This document shows positions 15,143-22,860 of a stretch of DNA of 35,511 nucleotides, piece by piece (the first letter of the stretch is position 1; each line of letters opens with the position of its first letter). The position numbers were made by a program, and so were the translations under genes. This DNA comes from SAR202 cluster bacterium (GTDB taxonomy: Bacteria > Chloroflexota > Dehalococcoidia > Lucifugimonadales > JASMAO01): positions 1-35,511 of the forward strand of contig JASMAO010000102.1 of assembly GCA_030754315.1 (NCBI GenBank), given 5' to 3'. The notes beneath the pieces were generated by a model. That model was not told the DNA's origin and did no database searches. It saw only the letters and a list, made by a program, of their open reading frames with translations.

Positions 15143-17313
15143 GGATCTTTGTTCTCGGTTTCTAATTCGTTATCGACCTGCCCTTCCTCTGGAATTGGCC
15201 CCTTGAATTTACAGACTGTGCATGCTCCATTTTCGCGTCCTGACGCTACAAGCAACTTGTTACATTCCGGGCAAGGTTGAGGCAAAGGCCGTCGGTTGAC
15301 AGCAAAATCACAGGCGGGGTAATTGGAACACCCATAGAATCTCTTTCCTCTGGGGCCCCTCTGGCGTCTTTCTACTATATCGGCTCCGTCCTCTGGACAT
15401 TGCACTCCTATTTTATTCAATATTGGGCGTGAATTACGGCAGTCAGGAAAGCCGCTGCATGACAGAAATCTACCAAATCTGCCAGATTTGATTACCATTG
15501 GTCGCTCGCATTTCTCGCAGACTTCTTCGCTCTCTTCATCTATTTGGTCTCGAGGAACACGTTCAGCCTCTCTGGTTGCGGTTACAACGGACTGATTAAA
15601 AGGATCGTAGAATTCTTTTAGCATCGGTACCCATTGTCGTTCTCCCGAAGCTATCTCGTCCAGATTTTCTTCAACTTTGGCTGTAAAGTCGACGTCTAAG
15701 ATATTAGGGAAGTGGGTCATCAGCAGATCGTTGACTGCAAAACCTAACTTAGTCGGAGAGAAACGGCCTTTTTCTTTGCGAACGTAATCTCTCTCCTGGA
15801 CTGTTGCTATCGTAGGAGCGTAGGTACTAGGTCGCCCAATTCCATTTTCTTCCAACTCTTTGACAAGTGTAGCCTCCGAGTATCGTGGAGGTGGTTCGGT
15901 GAAACGCTGATCCTTGGTTATCTTGTGGCAACTTAGCGCCTCGCCTTTTTTGAGTTCAGGGAGGTCAGTGGATTCAGTAGAGTCGTCGTTTACGGCATCA
16001 TCCCTGTCTTCCATATATACGGCTCGGAAGCCCGGGAATTTGAGAACTTGTCCTTGGGTACGGAAGTCATATTTTGCATTGGACTGAGATACGGCAGATA
16101 TATCTATAGTGGTACGGTCGATCAGGGCGTCAGCCATCTGACTGGCTAGCATTCTCCGCCAAATCATGCCATACAGTCTTGCTTGATCGTTATTGAGATA
16201 TGACTTGATGGATTCAGGTTCACGAGTAATCGATGTAGGTCTGATCGCTTCATGGGCTTCTTGGGCTCCTCGGGTTTTTTTGGTGAACATACGAGGACTT
16301 TTCGGGAGGTAATCGGGCCCGAAAGTGTGACCTATATAGGTTCTTGTTTCTTGTACTGCCGAGTTTGCTACTGTGGTTGAGTCGGTCCTCATGTACGTGA
16401 TGAGGCCGACGGAGCCTTCATTACCGATAGGAAGCCCTTCATAGAGCTGTTGAGCGACCGACATAGTACGCCGTGCGGTGAATCGTAGTTTTCGCCATGC
16501 CTCCTGTTGGAGGGTGCTGGTTGTGAATGGTGCAGTTGGACGGGTGCTGGTTTGGCGTTTGCTGACTGAATCTACCAAGAAATCTGCGTCATCTATATCG
16601 GTGGTTATACGGTTTGCTTCTGTGGCATTAGCAACCTTAAAGGAGCCTTTGTGTCCCTTCGGGCCTCTAAGTGTTGCGGTGAATTGCTGCAAAGCAGTGC
16701 CGTTTTGAGGCTGCTTGCCTAGTACGGCTTCTATCTTCCAGAATTCCTCGGGATTAAAAGCAAGATTCTCTCTCTCACGGTCCACTATTAGGCGCACAGT
16801 GATGGACTGGACCCTCCCAGCCGATAGCCCACGCCTAACCTTCTTCCATAGTACTGGGCTCAACTCGTATCCAACTAGCCGGTCTAGGACACGACGCGCC
16901 TGTTGGGCGTCGACAAGATTCTGATCTATCTCCCTGGGATTCTCAAAAGCCTCGCGAATCGCATCCTGTGTTATTTCATGGAAGACCACTCGTTTCACGT
17001 TTGAGTTTGCCATGTTGGCGGCATTGATCAGATGCCAGGATATGGCCTCACCCTCCCTGTCTGGGTCGGTGGCCAAATAGATAGTTTCTGCTTCTTTTGC
17101 AGCAGCCTTAAGTTCTGAGACTATTTTGCGTTTGTCGGACGGTATTTGGTAAGTTGGTTTAAAGCTACGGTCAGCGACTTCAACGCCGATCTTGCGGCGT
17201 GGCAGGTCTCGCACATGGCCCATGGAAGCCTTAGCCGTGTATTTCCCACCGAGAAACCGTCCGACCGTTCTGGCTTTTGCGGGTGATTCAACTATTACTA
17301 GGTCTTTTGCCAT
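15139..17313 (-). CDS. topA: DNA topoisomerase I
   Basis: TopA relaxes negative supercoils by cutting one strand through a Tyr-DNA intermediate. The 724-residue protein opens with the Toprim domain (L-V-I-V-E-S-P-A-K-A at 5-14; T-D-P-D-R-E-G-E-A at 82-90). The active-site Tyr307 is in L-I-T-Y-M-R-T-D-S. Near the C terminus there are at least three Cys-rich zinc-ribbon units (C-E-K-C ... C-S-G-F-P-D-C; C-P-E-D ... C-S-N-Y-P-A-C; C-P-E-C ... C-T-V-C), as usual for bacterial type IA enzymes. Length is normal. It is convergent with the MBL-fold gene, and the two stop codons share bases: TAG on this strand at 15139-15141, TAA on the other at 15140-15142. Confidence 0.95.
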   Translation of the reverse strand: MAKDLVIVESPAKARTVGRFLGGKYTAKASMGHVRDLPRRKIGVEVADRSFKPTYQIPSDKRKIVSELKAAAKEAETIYLATDPDREGEAISWHLINAANMANSNVKRVVFHEITQDAIREAFENPREIDQNLVDAQQARRVLDRLVGYELSPVLWKKVRRGLSAGRVQSITVRLIVDRERENLAFNPEEFWKIEAVLGKQPQNGTALQQFTATLRGPKGHKGSFKVANATEANRITTDIDDADFLVDSVSKRQTSTRPTAPFTTSTLQQEAWRKLRFTARRTMSVAQQLYEGLPIGNEGSVGLITYMRTDSTTVANSAVQETRTYIGHTFGPDYLPKSPRMFTKKTRGAQEAHEAIRPTSITREPESIKSYLNNDQARLYGMIWRRMLASQMADALIDRTTIDISAVSQSNAKYDFRTQGQVLKFPGFRAVYMEDRDDAVNDDSTESTDLPELKKGEALSCHKITKDQRFTEPPPRYSEATLVKELEENGIGRPSTYAPTIATVQERDYVRKEKGRFSPTKLGFAVNDLLMTHFPNILDVDFTAKVEENLDEIASGERQWVPMLKEFYDPFNQSVVTATREAERVPRDQIDEESEEVCEKCERPMVIKSGRFGRFLSCSGFPDCRNSRPILNKIGVQCPEDGADIVERRQRGPRGKRFYGCSNYPACDFAVNRRPLPQPCPECNKLLVASGRENGACTVCKFKGPIPEEGQVDNELETENKDP

Positions 17314-17425
17314 GATTCTTATTTATCTGCCTACCTGACAGTTGCCTCCTGCCTTACTCTAAAGCAGTTAGTGTTTTGTACATTCCGTACTAATCAAACT
17401 GATCTGTAATACTGTAACAAAATGA

Positions 17426-17450
17426 GAGACCACCAATGCTTGGTGGTCTC
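17426..17450 (-). terminator. Strong hairpin, probable terminator downstream of the tRNA-Ser genes
   Basis: A perfect 11-bp stem (GAGACCACCAA with TTGGTGGTCTC) has a 3-nt loop. Read on the minus strand it is followed by TCATTTTGTTA, which is T-rich. It would end leftward transcription from the tRNA genes before the topA promoter. Confidence 0.55.
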
Positions 17451-17630
17451 GCTCCACGCTACCGGAGCGACAGAAGAGGTGCGGCTAAGTATACGACGTA
17501 TTATGTTATTTTCAAAGCACTGAAGACAGCATCGCCTTCGGATAAGCTAGTAATGGAAGACCTGCTATTGTCCTGTTATTGGCGTTAAGCTCCTGGATGA
17601 ACCTGGTCCGAAGATCAGTGTTCGGTAATT

Positions 17631-17660
17631 CTCACAGAGCACTGTGAGTGCACAATTTTA
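17631..17660 (+). terminator. Hairpin with T-rich tail on the plus strand
   Basis: CTCACAG (17631-17637) pairs with CTGTGAG (17642-17648) around AGCA, and a T-rich run follows shortly after on the plus strand. No rightward gene upstream needs it, so it would only make sense as the end of an unannotated small transcript, or it is an accident. Confidence 0.35.
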
Positions 17661-17672
17661 TTTGAAAAGGGG

Positions 17673-17762
17673 TGGCGGAGAGGATGGGATTCGAACCCAT
17701 GGTCGCCTTGCGACGACACGCGATTTCCAGTCGCGCCTATTCGGCCACTCTAGCACCTCTCC
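17673..17762 (-). tRNA. tRNA-Ser (anticodon GGA)
   Basis: This is a 90-nt class II tRNA with encoded CCA (17673-17675) and G discriminator. The acceptor stem is GGAGAGG/CCTCTCC (17756-17762 with 17677-17683). The anticodon loop CTGGAAA lies at 17724-17730 with GGA at 17726-17728, reading UCC and UCU codons. A long variable arm (GTCGTCGCAAGGCGAC) and the T loop GGTTCGAATCC are clear. Confidence 0.95.
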
Positions 17763-17788
17763 GATATTGAGTACGCCCTTTTCATTGG

Positions 17789-17878
17789 TGGCGGAGAGGG
17801 TGGGATTCGAACCCACGATTAGATTGCTCCAATACCGGTTTTCGAGACCGGCGCCTTCAGCCGCTCGGCCACCTCTCC
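17789..17878 (-). tRNA. tRNA-Ser (anticodon CGA)
   Basis: This is a 90-nt class II tRNA with encoded CCA (17789-17791) and the same acceptor stem GGAGAGG/CCTCTCC as its neighbour. The anticodon loop CTCGAAA lies at 17840-17846 with CGA at 17842-17844, reading UCG. The long variable arm and GGTTCGAATCC T loop are present. The 26-nt spacing to the GGA tRNA suggests one transcript. Confidence 0.95.
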
Positions 17879-17887
17879 ACGCGGAAA

Positions 17888-17893
17888 ATTATA
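17888..17893 (-). promoter_or_regulatory. Candidate -10 box of the tRNA-Ser pair
   Basis: A consensus TATAAT on the minus strand lies 9 nt upstream of the 5' end of tRNA-Ser(CGA). No convincing -35 box stands 16-18 nt further upstream. Transcription would begin only a few bases before the mature tRNA. Confidence 0.4.
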
Positions 17894-17945
17894 GCATGGG
17901 GCATTACATTTGAAGCTTGTTGACATCTAAACAAACGATAGCGAG

Positions 17946-17974
17946 TTGAAATAGCATGCTTACTCCAATATATT
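17946..17974 (+). promoter_or_regulatory. Promoter of the rhodanese gene
   Basis: TTGAAA (17946-17951) and TATATT (17969-17974) match five of six consensus bases each, with a 17-nt spacer. Transcription from about 17981 gives a 23-nt leader that contains the ribosome binding site AGGAGAG (17992-17998). Confidence 0.65.
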
Positions 17975-18003
17975 TCTCCTGTGAGTAGTTTAGGAGAGTT
18001 GTA

Positions 18004-18855
18004 ATGCCTGATTCAGCAGTGAGTGATGTTGTTGTGAGCACCCAATGGGTCTTTGAGCATCTAAAAGATGACTCCGTCGTGGTTGTGGAAGTGAATGCTA
18101 GTCTCGAAGTTGATTACAAGACCGGGCATATTCCTGGGGCTGTGGGTTGGGGCCTACATAGTGATTTAGAGCATCAAATTAGACGCGATGTCCCTGATGT
18201 TGACCAAATTGAAGATCTCATGGCTCGTTCCGGGATTACCAATAGTACAACGGTTGTGCTCTACGGTGATGGCAACAATCGGTCCGCCACTTGGGCTTTC
18301 TGGATACTCAAATACTATGGCCATGAAGATCTGAAGCTGATGGATGGTGGTCGTACGAAGTGGACTAGCGAAGATCGTCCTTTGTCCACGAAAGTAACAG
18401 TACCAACAAAGCGGATGGACTACACTGGGCAGTCGCCTAAGGATGAGATAAGAGCTACCAAGCAGCACATACTTGATCATCTTGGTGATAGTGAGGTGAA
18501 TATAGTCGATACGCGAACCCACGAGGAATATATCGGTCAACTCACATCCGCACCCGGTACGGATCAGTCGGGGATTTACCGCAAGGGTAGAATACCAGGA
18601 GCAGTGCATATTCCATGGGACGATGGAGTATCGGAAGACGGGTCATTCAAGTCCGTCAAGGAACTTCAAACCATGTACGAGACTCAAGGTCTCCAACCTG
18701 AACAGGAGATCGTTCCATATTGTAGATTGGGGGTTCGCGCTTCATTCAGTTGGTTTATCCTAAAGTACTTACTCGGATACGAAAATGTACGTAACTACGA
18801 TGGATCTTGGACTGAGTGGGGCAATTCTGTCGGTGTGCCAGTCGAGACGGATTAG
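18004..18855 (+). CDS. Tandem-rhodanese sulfurtransferase
   Basis: The 283-residue protein has two rhodanese domains. The first (about 8-125, with G-H-I-P-G-A-V) lacks the catalytic Cys (Y-G-D-G-N-N-R). The second (about 150-280, with I-V-D-T-R and G-R-I-P-G-A-V) carries Cys240 in Y-C-R-L-G-V-R-A. This loop is that of thiosulfate:cyanide sulfurtransferases of the CysA/TST type more than of 3-mercaptopyruvate enzymes, which have C-G-S-G-V-T. It would transfer sulfane sulfur from a donor such as thiosulfate to an acceptor. No signal peptide is seen. AGGAGAG supports the ATG at 18004. It has its own promoter and lies 100 nt before the regulator gene; a link to the downstream dehydrogenase operon is possible but not shown. 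Confidence 0.88.
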   Translation: MPDSAVSDVVVSTQWVFEHLKDDSVVVVEVNASLEVDYKTGHIPGAVGWGLHSDLEHQIRRDVPDVDQIEDLMARSGITNSTTVVLYGDGNNRSATWAFWILKYYGHEDLKLMDGGRTKWTSEDRPLSTKVTVPTKRMDYTGQSPKDEIRATKQHILDHLGDSEVNIVDTRTHEEYIGQLTSAPGTDQSGIYRKGRIPGAVHIPWDDGVSEDGSFKSVKELQTMYETQGLQPEQEIVPYCRLGVRASFSWFILKYLLGYENVRNYDGSWTEWGNSVGVPVETD

Positions 18856-18937
18856 TGTTTATTTAAGAGTATTGAAGAATCAGATGCAAAAGAAAAAAGT
18901 CGCACTATCGTGTGTAAGTTTAGGGCATTATTTATTC

Positions 18938-18946
18938 TGATATACT
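18938..18946 (+). promoter_or_regulatory. Extended -10 promoter element
   Basis: TG-A-TATACT forms an extended -10 element just upstream of the regulator gene. There is no good -35. The predicted transcription start (about 18953) falls almost on the ATG at 18956, which implies a leaderless mRNA. Confidence 0.45.
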
Positions 18947-18955
18947 GGCAATTCT

Positions 18956-19633
18956 ATGGCGCTCCAAGATCCTTTGAGCGTTAGTTCCGGTAGATCGAAA
19001 TCCACTCTCATGGCCTGTCTCGCAGCCCTTGACCACGTTGGCATTGATGCGGCCGTGATTTCGGGTCTCGATGGGCCTATGGGTGTTCCTTTGGACAAAA
19101 TCCCCCGGATAGCCCTTATTGATGTCAATTCTATTACCGAGCCCAAAGCTGTAGCATCAGTCCGTCGGTGCAGAGCTCTCCAAATCCCTGTGGTTGTCTT
19201 AATTCCAGAAAGCGATTTGCAGAATTTTGATGTCTCAATGGATGTGGATGATATTGTCGTGACGTCACCAAGTGCAGTAGAACTTGTACTACGTGTGCGT
19301 AGAGTGCTAAGCCATATTGATGCGGGGCATGATCACTTAATTCGTGCAGGCAACCTTGTTATTAATCCAACCAGCTATGAAGCTATGCTGAACGGGATTC
19401 AACTCAATTTAAGATTTAAGGAATACAAACTCCTTCTTTTGTTGGCTACGAATCCTGGTAGAGTGTTTAGGAGTGAATCACTGTTGAGTCGTATCTGGAG
19501 CTATCAGTACTATGGCGGCATTCGTACTGTTGATGTTCACATCAGGCGTCTCCGCAGTAAGCTCCAGGATTCGGACCACCAGTTTATCGAGACTGTGTGG
19601 AATGTCGGGTATCGGTTCAGGAATTCTGACTAA
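18956..19633 (+). CDS. Orphan OmpR/PhoB-type winged-helix regulator with degenerate receiver domain
   Basis: The C-terminal half (about 120-225) is a clear OmpR/PhoB DNA-binding domain: L-N-L-R-F-K-E-Y-K-L-L-L-L-L-A, then R-T-V-D-V-H-I-R-R-L-R-S-K-L and V-W-N-V-G-Y-R-F. The N-terminal half looks like a receiver fold (I-A-L-I-D-V-N-S near 57, P-V-V-V-L-I-P-E near 81). The acidic pair near the start and the conserved Lys-Pro are missing: the usual K-P-F loop reads V-T-S-P-S-A-V-E-L. Signalling by normal phosphorylation is therefore doubtful. No sensor kinase gene is nearby. It stands just before the aminotransferase and branched-chain dehydrogenase genes on the same strand, so it may control them; this is inference from position. 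No ribosome binding site is visible. Confidence 0.85.
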   Translation: MALQDPLSVSSGRSKSTLMACLAALDHVGIDAAVISGLDGPMGVPLDKIPRIALIDVNSITEPKAVASVRRCRALQIPVVVLIPESDLQNFDVSMDVDDIVVTSPSAVELVLRVRRVLSHIDAGHDHLIRAGNLVINPTSYEAMLNGIQLNLRFKEYKLLLLLATNPGRVFRSESLLSRIWSYQYYGGIRTVDVHIRRLRSKLQDSDHQFIETVWNVGYRFRNSD

Positions 19634-19699
19634 TGTATCTGAAGGTTTGGAGAAATACCGAATTTATGACGTCCTGTGACACTTCAGAGCAGTATTCCA

Positions 19700-20602
19700 A
19701 TGACAAATGAGCGCGTTGTTTATGTAAACGGTGAAATGTTACCCGAGAGTCTCGCCACTGTATCGATAGGCGACTTGGGATTCCTGTATGGTGACGCCGT
19801 TTTTGACACAACTCGTACCTTTGGACACAGAATTTTTCGCCTTGATGAACACTTGGATCGACTCTATGACTCCCTTAAATACATGCGTATCGATCCTGGT
19901 TTAACAAAGACACAAACTGCTGATCTGACGATGCAGGTGCTTAGCGCCAATTTACCGTTGATTGATGAAAAAGACGATTACTGGGTCACTCAGCGCTTCA
20001 CCAGAGGTGTGAGGGGTGCCTTGGAGAAGAACAATCCCACCGTTATTATCGAGTGCTATCCGTTGCCGTTTATTGAAAGGGCCGGATATTACAGGGACGG
20101 TCTTCAGATCATCACCCCTTCTATTCAACGGACCTCACCAGAGGCTATGAGCCCGAGGGCTAAGACGCACAACTACGCTAATATCATACAAGGGGATCTT
20201 GAGGTAAAAGCCCAGAATTCGGATGCCCAGGCCATATTGCTCGACGTTAACGGCAACATCTGTGAAGGTTCTGGAGCAAATTTCTTCATCGTGAAGGCGA
20301 AGGGATTAGTAACACCGAAAGAGCAGTATGTGCTACCCGGAATCAGCCGGAAAGTTACGATAGAATTAGCGCACGAACTTGAAATGCCGATTCGTGATGA
20401 TGATATCGATTTGTTTGATGTCTACACTGCTGATGAGGCATTCGTCACGTCTACGAGTTATTGTATCTGTCCCGTGAGATCTGTAAATGGGACTATGATA
20501 GGTGATGAAGTTCCAGGTCCCGTTACTGTTCGGTTGCAGGAGGCTTACAGTCGTATCTGCGGCATAGATTTCGTTGGTCAGTACCTTTCGTGGTTGAAGT
20601 AG
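19700..20602 (+). CDS. ilvE: Class IV PLP aminotransferase, branched-chain type (IlvE-like)
   Basis: The 300-residue protein belongs to fold-type IV PLP enzymes. Visible motifs are G-F-L-Y-G-D-A-V-F-D-T-T-R near 27-39, the PLP Lys155 in A-K-T-H-N-Y and N-I-C-E-G-S-G-A-N-F-F near 186-196. The V-L-P-G-I-S-R motif and a T-S-T-S-Y-C-I-C-P-V segment follow. These fit branched-chain amino acid aminotransferase best; D-amino acid transaminase or aminodeoxychorismate lyase are less likely alternatives in the same family. The enzyme would convert Leu, Ile and Val to 2-oxoacids with 2-oxoglutarate, which are the substrates of the dehydrogenase encoded next. The ATG at 19700 begins the conserved region; a GTG at 19676 would add eight residues. 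Ribosome binding site is weak. Confidence 0.83.
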   Translation: MTNERVVYVNGEMLPESLATVSIGDLGFLYGDAVFDTTRTFGHRIFRLDEHLDRLYDSLKYMRIDPGLTKTQTADLTMQVLSANLPLIDEKDDYWVTQRFTRGVRGALEKNNPTVIIECYPLPFIERAGYYRDGLQIITPSIQRTSPEAMSPRAKTHNYANIIQGDLEVKAQNSDAQAILLDVNGNICEGSGANFFIVKAKGLVTPKEQYVLPGISRKVTIELAHELEMPIRDDDIDLFDVYTADEAFVTSTSYCICPVRSVNGTMIGDEVPGPVTVRLQEAYSRICGIDFVGQYLSWLK

Positions 20603-20638
20603 TGTTGTATTTCATTGTGCAATAACTTTGTATCTGTT

Positions 20639-20667
20639 TTGACACTATAGACCTGCCCCCATATAAT
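20639..20667 (+). promoter_or_regulatory. Perfect-consensus promoter of the branched-chain dehydrogenase operon
   Basis: TTGACA (20639-20644) and TATAAT (20662-20667) both match the housekeeping consensus at all six positions and are exactly 17 nt apart. Transcription should begin near 20674, only about 5 nt before the first ATG of the E1 alpha gene. Confidence 0.85.
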
Positions 20668-20678
20668 TCCGTAGCTTA

Positions 20679-21770
20679 ATGGGTGACGCACGGCTTAGTT
20701 TGCCAGTCAGAAAAGCGGCTATCACCCACATATCCAGTGATCTTGCCACTCAAATCAGCATGACTGAACGCTTCGCATCGGATGTCATCGACGGGCAAAG
20801 ACTTCTTGACCTATACCGGCGCATGGTCTTGAGCCGAACTGTGGATGAACGAGTTTGGATGTTGAACCGGCAAGGCAAGGCGGCCATCGTCGCCTCTGCG
20901 CAGGGCCACGAGGCGGCTCAGATGGGTAGCGCAGCCGCGCTGCGTGCGGGTGATGATCACTTCTACATCTATTATCGCGATCTCGCTGTCTTAGTTGGTC
21001 TCGGTATGACTGCGAAGCAGATAATGCTTGGTTTTCAGGCCAAGGCTGGAGAGCCTATGAGTGGCGCCCGGCAATTCCCGCTTCATGGTGGTTACCCACA
21101 ACTAAAAATCGTGAATCTTTCGAATGTAGTGGGTACTCAGATACCTCAGGCTGTTGGATCGGCTCTCGCATGCAAAATGCGCGGACAGAATTCTGTCACC
21201 ATCTGTTATTTTGGAGACGGTGCGGCCAGTGTAGGTGACTGCCATGAGGGCATGAACTTCGCTGCGATACACAAATTACCGATCATTTTCTTTTGCGAGA
21301 ACAATAAGTACGCAATATCTGTCCCTTTGTCCAAACAGATGGCTGTCGACACAATCGCAAGTCGTGCGGAAGGTTACGGTATGAAAGGCGTCGTTGTGGA
21401 TGGAACTGATGTCACACCCGTGTATCAAGCGACGGCGGAGGCGGCGGCCCTAGCTCGAGCAGGTGGTGGTCCTACCTTGATAGAAGCGGTTGTTGAACGC
21501 TACCTGCCTCATACCAGTGACGATGACGATAGTCGATATCGGGACAAAGATGAGTTGGAAGAGGCTCGGAAGCACGACCCATTGATTCTGCTAAAGGAGC
21601 GGTTGATGGATGGCGGGATTTTAACTGAACAGATTTATGAGGAATATTTAAGAGAGGCCAAGAGAGAGGTGGATGAAGCCACTGATTATGTTGAGGCTTT
21701 GCCATATCCCGATCCCAACGATTTCTTCGAGCACGTTTATGCTTATCAGGAGGGTGAGTCATCACTGTAA
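20679..21770 (+). CDS. bkdAA: Branched-chain 2-oxoacid dehydrogenase E1 component, alpha subunit
   Basis: E1 alpha binds thiamine diphosphate and, with E1 beta, decarboxylates 2-oxoacids and passes the acyl group to lipoyl-E2. The 363-residue protein has the ThDP motif G179-D-G ... N208-N209, the Y-Y-R-D loop near 98-101 and H-T-S-D-D-D-D-S-R-Y-R at 278-288. This last motif resembles the phosphorylation-loop region of branched-chain enzymes (S-T-S-D-D) rather than the M-S-D-P of pyruvate enzymes, hence the call; a broad-range or acetoin enzyme is not excluded. The first ATG (20679) is about 5 nt from the predicted transcription start, so translation would be leaderless; the ATG at 20760 (M-T-E-R-F) is the alternative, also without a ribosome binding site. 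E1 beta begins as this gene ends. Confidence 0.88.
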   Translation: MGDARLSLPVRKAAITHISSDLATQISMTERFASDVIDGQRLLDLYRRMVLSRTVDERVWMLNRQGKAAIVASAQGHEAAQMGSAAALRAGDDHFYIYYRDLAVLVGLGMTAKQIMLGFQAKAGEPMSGARQFPLHGGYPQLKIVNLSNVVGTQIPQAVGSALACKMRGQNSVTICYFGDGAASVGDCHEGMNFAAIHKLPIIFFCENNKYAISVPLSKQMAVDTIASRAEGYGMKGVVVDGTDVTPVYQATAEAAALARAGGGPTLIEAVVERYLPHTSDDDDSRYRDKDELEEARKHDPLILLKERLMDGGILTEQIYEEYLREAKREVDEATDYVEALPYPDPNDFFEHVYAYQEGESSL

Positions 21771-22744
21771 AGACTCTTCTTGAAGCAGTACGCGATGGTA
21801 TGCGTGAGGAGATGAGCCGTGATGATCGGGTTTTTGTCATGGGAGAGGACATTGGTGCCCGGGGTGGTGTGTTTCTTGCGACGGACGGGTTTTACGAGCA
21901 TTTTGGCGAGGAACGAGTTATCGACACCCCACTGGCCGAATCGTCGATCGCGGGTATAGCTCTGGGTGCGGCTATGAATGGTTTGCGACCAATTGCTGAG
22001 ATCGAATTCGCTGATTTTATCTACCCGACATTCAATCAGATCATCGGAGAAGCTGCACGTGTACGTTACGGCTCGAAAGGTTCTCTAAGCGTACCAATGG
22101 TTATAAGGGCTCCATATGGAGGAGGTGTGAGGGGTGGGCTGTACCATTCTCAGAGTGTAGAGACTTTCTTTGCTCATACGCCTGGGCTCAAGGTCGTTGC
22201 CCCGGCAACCCCTTACGATGCAAAGGGACTACTTAAAAGCTCCATCCGAGACGAGGATCCGGTTATCTTTCTTGAACATAAACGTACATATAGGCTAGTT
22301 CAAGGCGAGGTGCCTGATCATGAGTACCTCGTTACTCTAGGCAAGGCAGACGTTAAGATGGAGGGAGATGACGTAACTGTATTCACCTATGGATTGATGC
22401 TCCATCATTGCCTCGAGGCTGCTCGGCAAGTTGCCCGTGAAGGCATCAGTGTCGAAATCGTTGACCTGCGTTCAATCCGGCCCCTCGACAATGAGACCAT
22501 ACTGTCGTCTGCAAAGAAGACTGGAAAAGTTCTTATCGTGCATGAAGATACCAAGGCTTTAGGTGTAGGCGCGGAGGTCTCAGCCATAATTTCGGAGCAA
22601 GCGTTTGAACATCTAGATAGTCCTATTAAGCGAGTCACTGGTCCAGAGGTGCCGGCTATGCCATTCAGCCCGAGTCTTGAAGATGTTTTTATGCCCGACT
22701 CTGATCGCATCGTCACCGCTATTCAAGAACTCGCGGTTTATTGA
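21761..22744 (+). CDS. bkdAB: Branched-chain 2-oxoacid dehydrogenase E1 component, beta subunit (ATC start proposed)
   Basis: The protein has the transketolase-like pyrimidine-binding domain (V-M-G-E-D-I-G, then E-I-E-F-A-D-F-I-Y-P) and the C-terminal domain (V-E-I-V-D-L-R-S-I-R-P-L-D), as in all E1 beta subunits. The first ATG in frame is 21800, but it would cut off the conserved first helix (T-L-L-E-A-V-R-D-G) and has no ribosome binding site. An in-frame stop at 21755-21757 limits the gene upstream. In between, the only near-cognate start of the ATN type is ATC at 21761, placed 7 nt after AGGAGG at 21748-21753. With it the protein has 327 residues, the family's usual size. The gene overlaps the end of E1 alpha by 10 nt, which suggests coupled translation and equal subunit output. 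Confidence 0.85.
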   Translation: MTVKTLLEAVRDGMREEMSRDDRVFVMGEDIGARGGVFLATDGFYEHFGEERVIDTPLAESSIAGIALGAAMNGLRPIAEIEFADFIYPTFNQIIGEAARVRYGSKGSLSVPMVIRAPYGGGVRGGLYHSQSVETFFAHTPGLKVVAPATPYDAKGLLKSSIRDEDPVIFLEHKRTYRLVQGEVPDHEYLVTLGKADVKMEGDDVTVFTYGLMLHHCLEAARQVAREGISVEIVDLRSIRPLDNETILSSAKKTGKVLIVHEDTKALGVGAEVSAIISEQAFEHLDSPIKRVTGPEVPAMPFSPSLEDVFMPDSDRIVTAIQELAVY

Positions 22745-22860
22745 CCCTAGTAATTAATGGAGGAAGTTGAGGGTCCCAATAACCCAAGATGATATGAGCG
22801 GTAATGGGTTTTTGTGCGACTAACGATCTGTACGGGGAGCTTGTTAGGAAGGTTTTAAAT

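Larger units (their letters stand above)
17314..17672. other. 359-nt structured intergenic region between topA and the tRNA genes
   Basis: No protein gene is supported here. Four local stem-loops are visible: an 11-bp stem at 17426-17450, a 5-bp stem at 17451-17468, a 5-bp stem at 17608-17625 and a 7-bp stem at 17631-17648, the last followed on the plus strand by TTTTATTT. The topA promoter must lie within about 17330-17420 on the minus strand, but no clear boxes stand out. I found no signature of SRP RNA, tmRNA or RNase P RNA. Confidence 0.45.

Noticed and set aside
17451..17660. SRP RNA, tmRNA or RNase P RNA in the topA-tRNA gap
   Set aside because: None of the conserved cores (GGAAGCAG loop of SRP RNA, tRNA-like ends of tmRNA, GAGGAAAGTCC of RNase P) is present on either strand.
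17644..17913. Open frame of 89 codons on the plus strand across the tRNA genes
   Set aside because: It is the antisense of two tRNA-Ser genes; translations with G-F-E-P-T / G-I-R-T-H-G are well-known spurious products of tRNA loci.
21800..22744. E1 beta starting at the ATG at 21800
   Set aside because: It would remove the conserved first helix and has no ribosome binding site, whereas the upstream stretch has both; the longer form is preferred.
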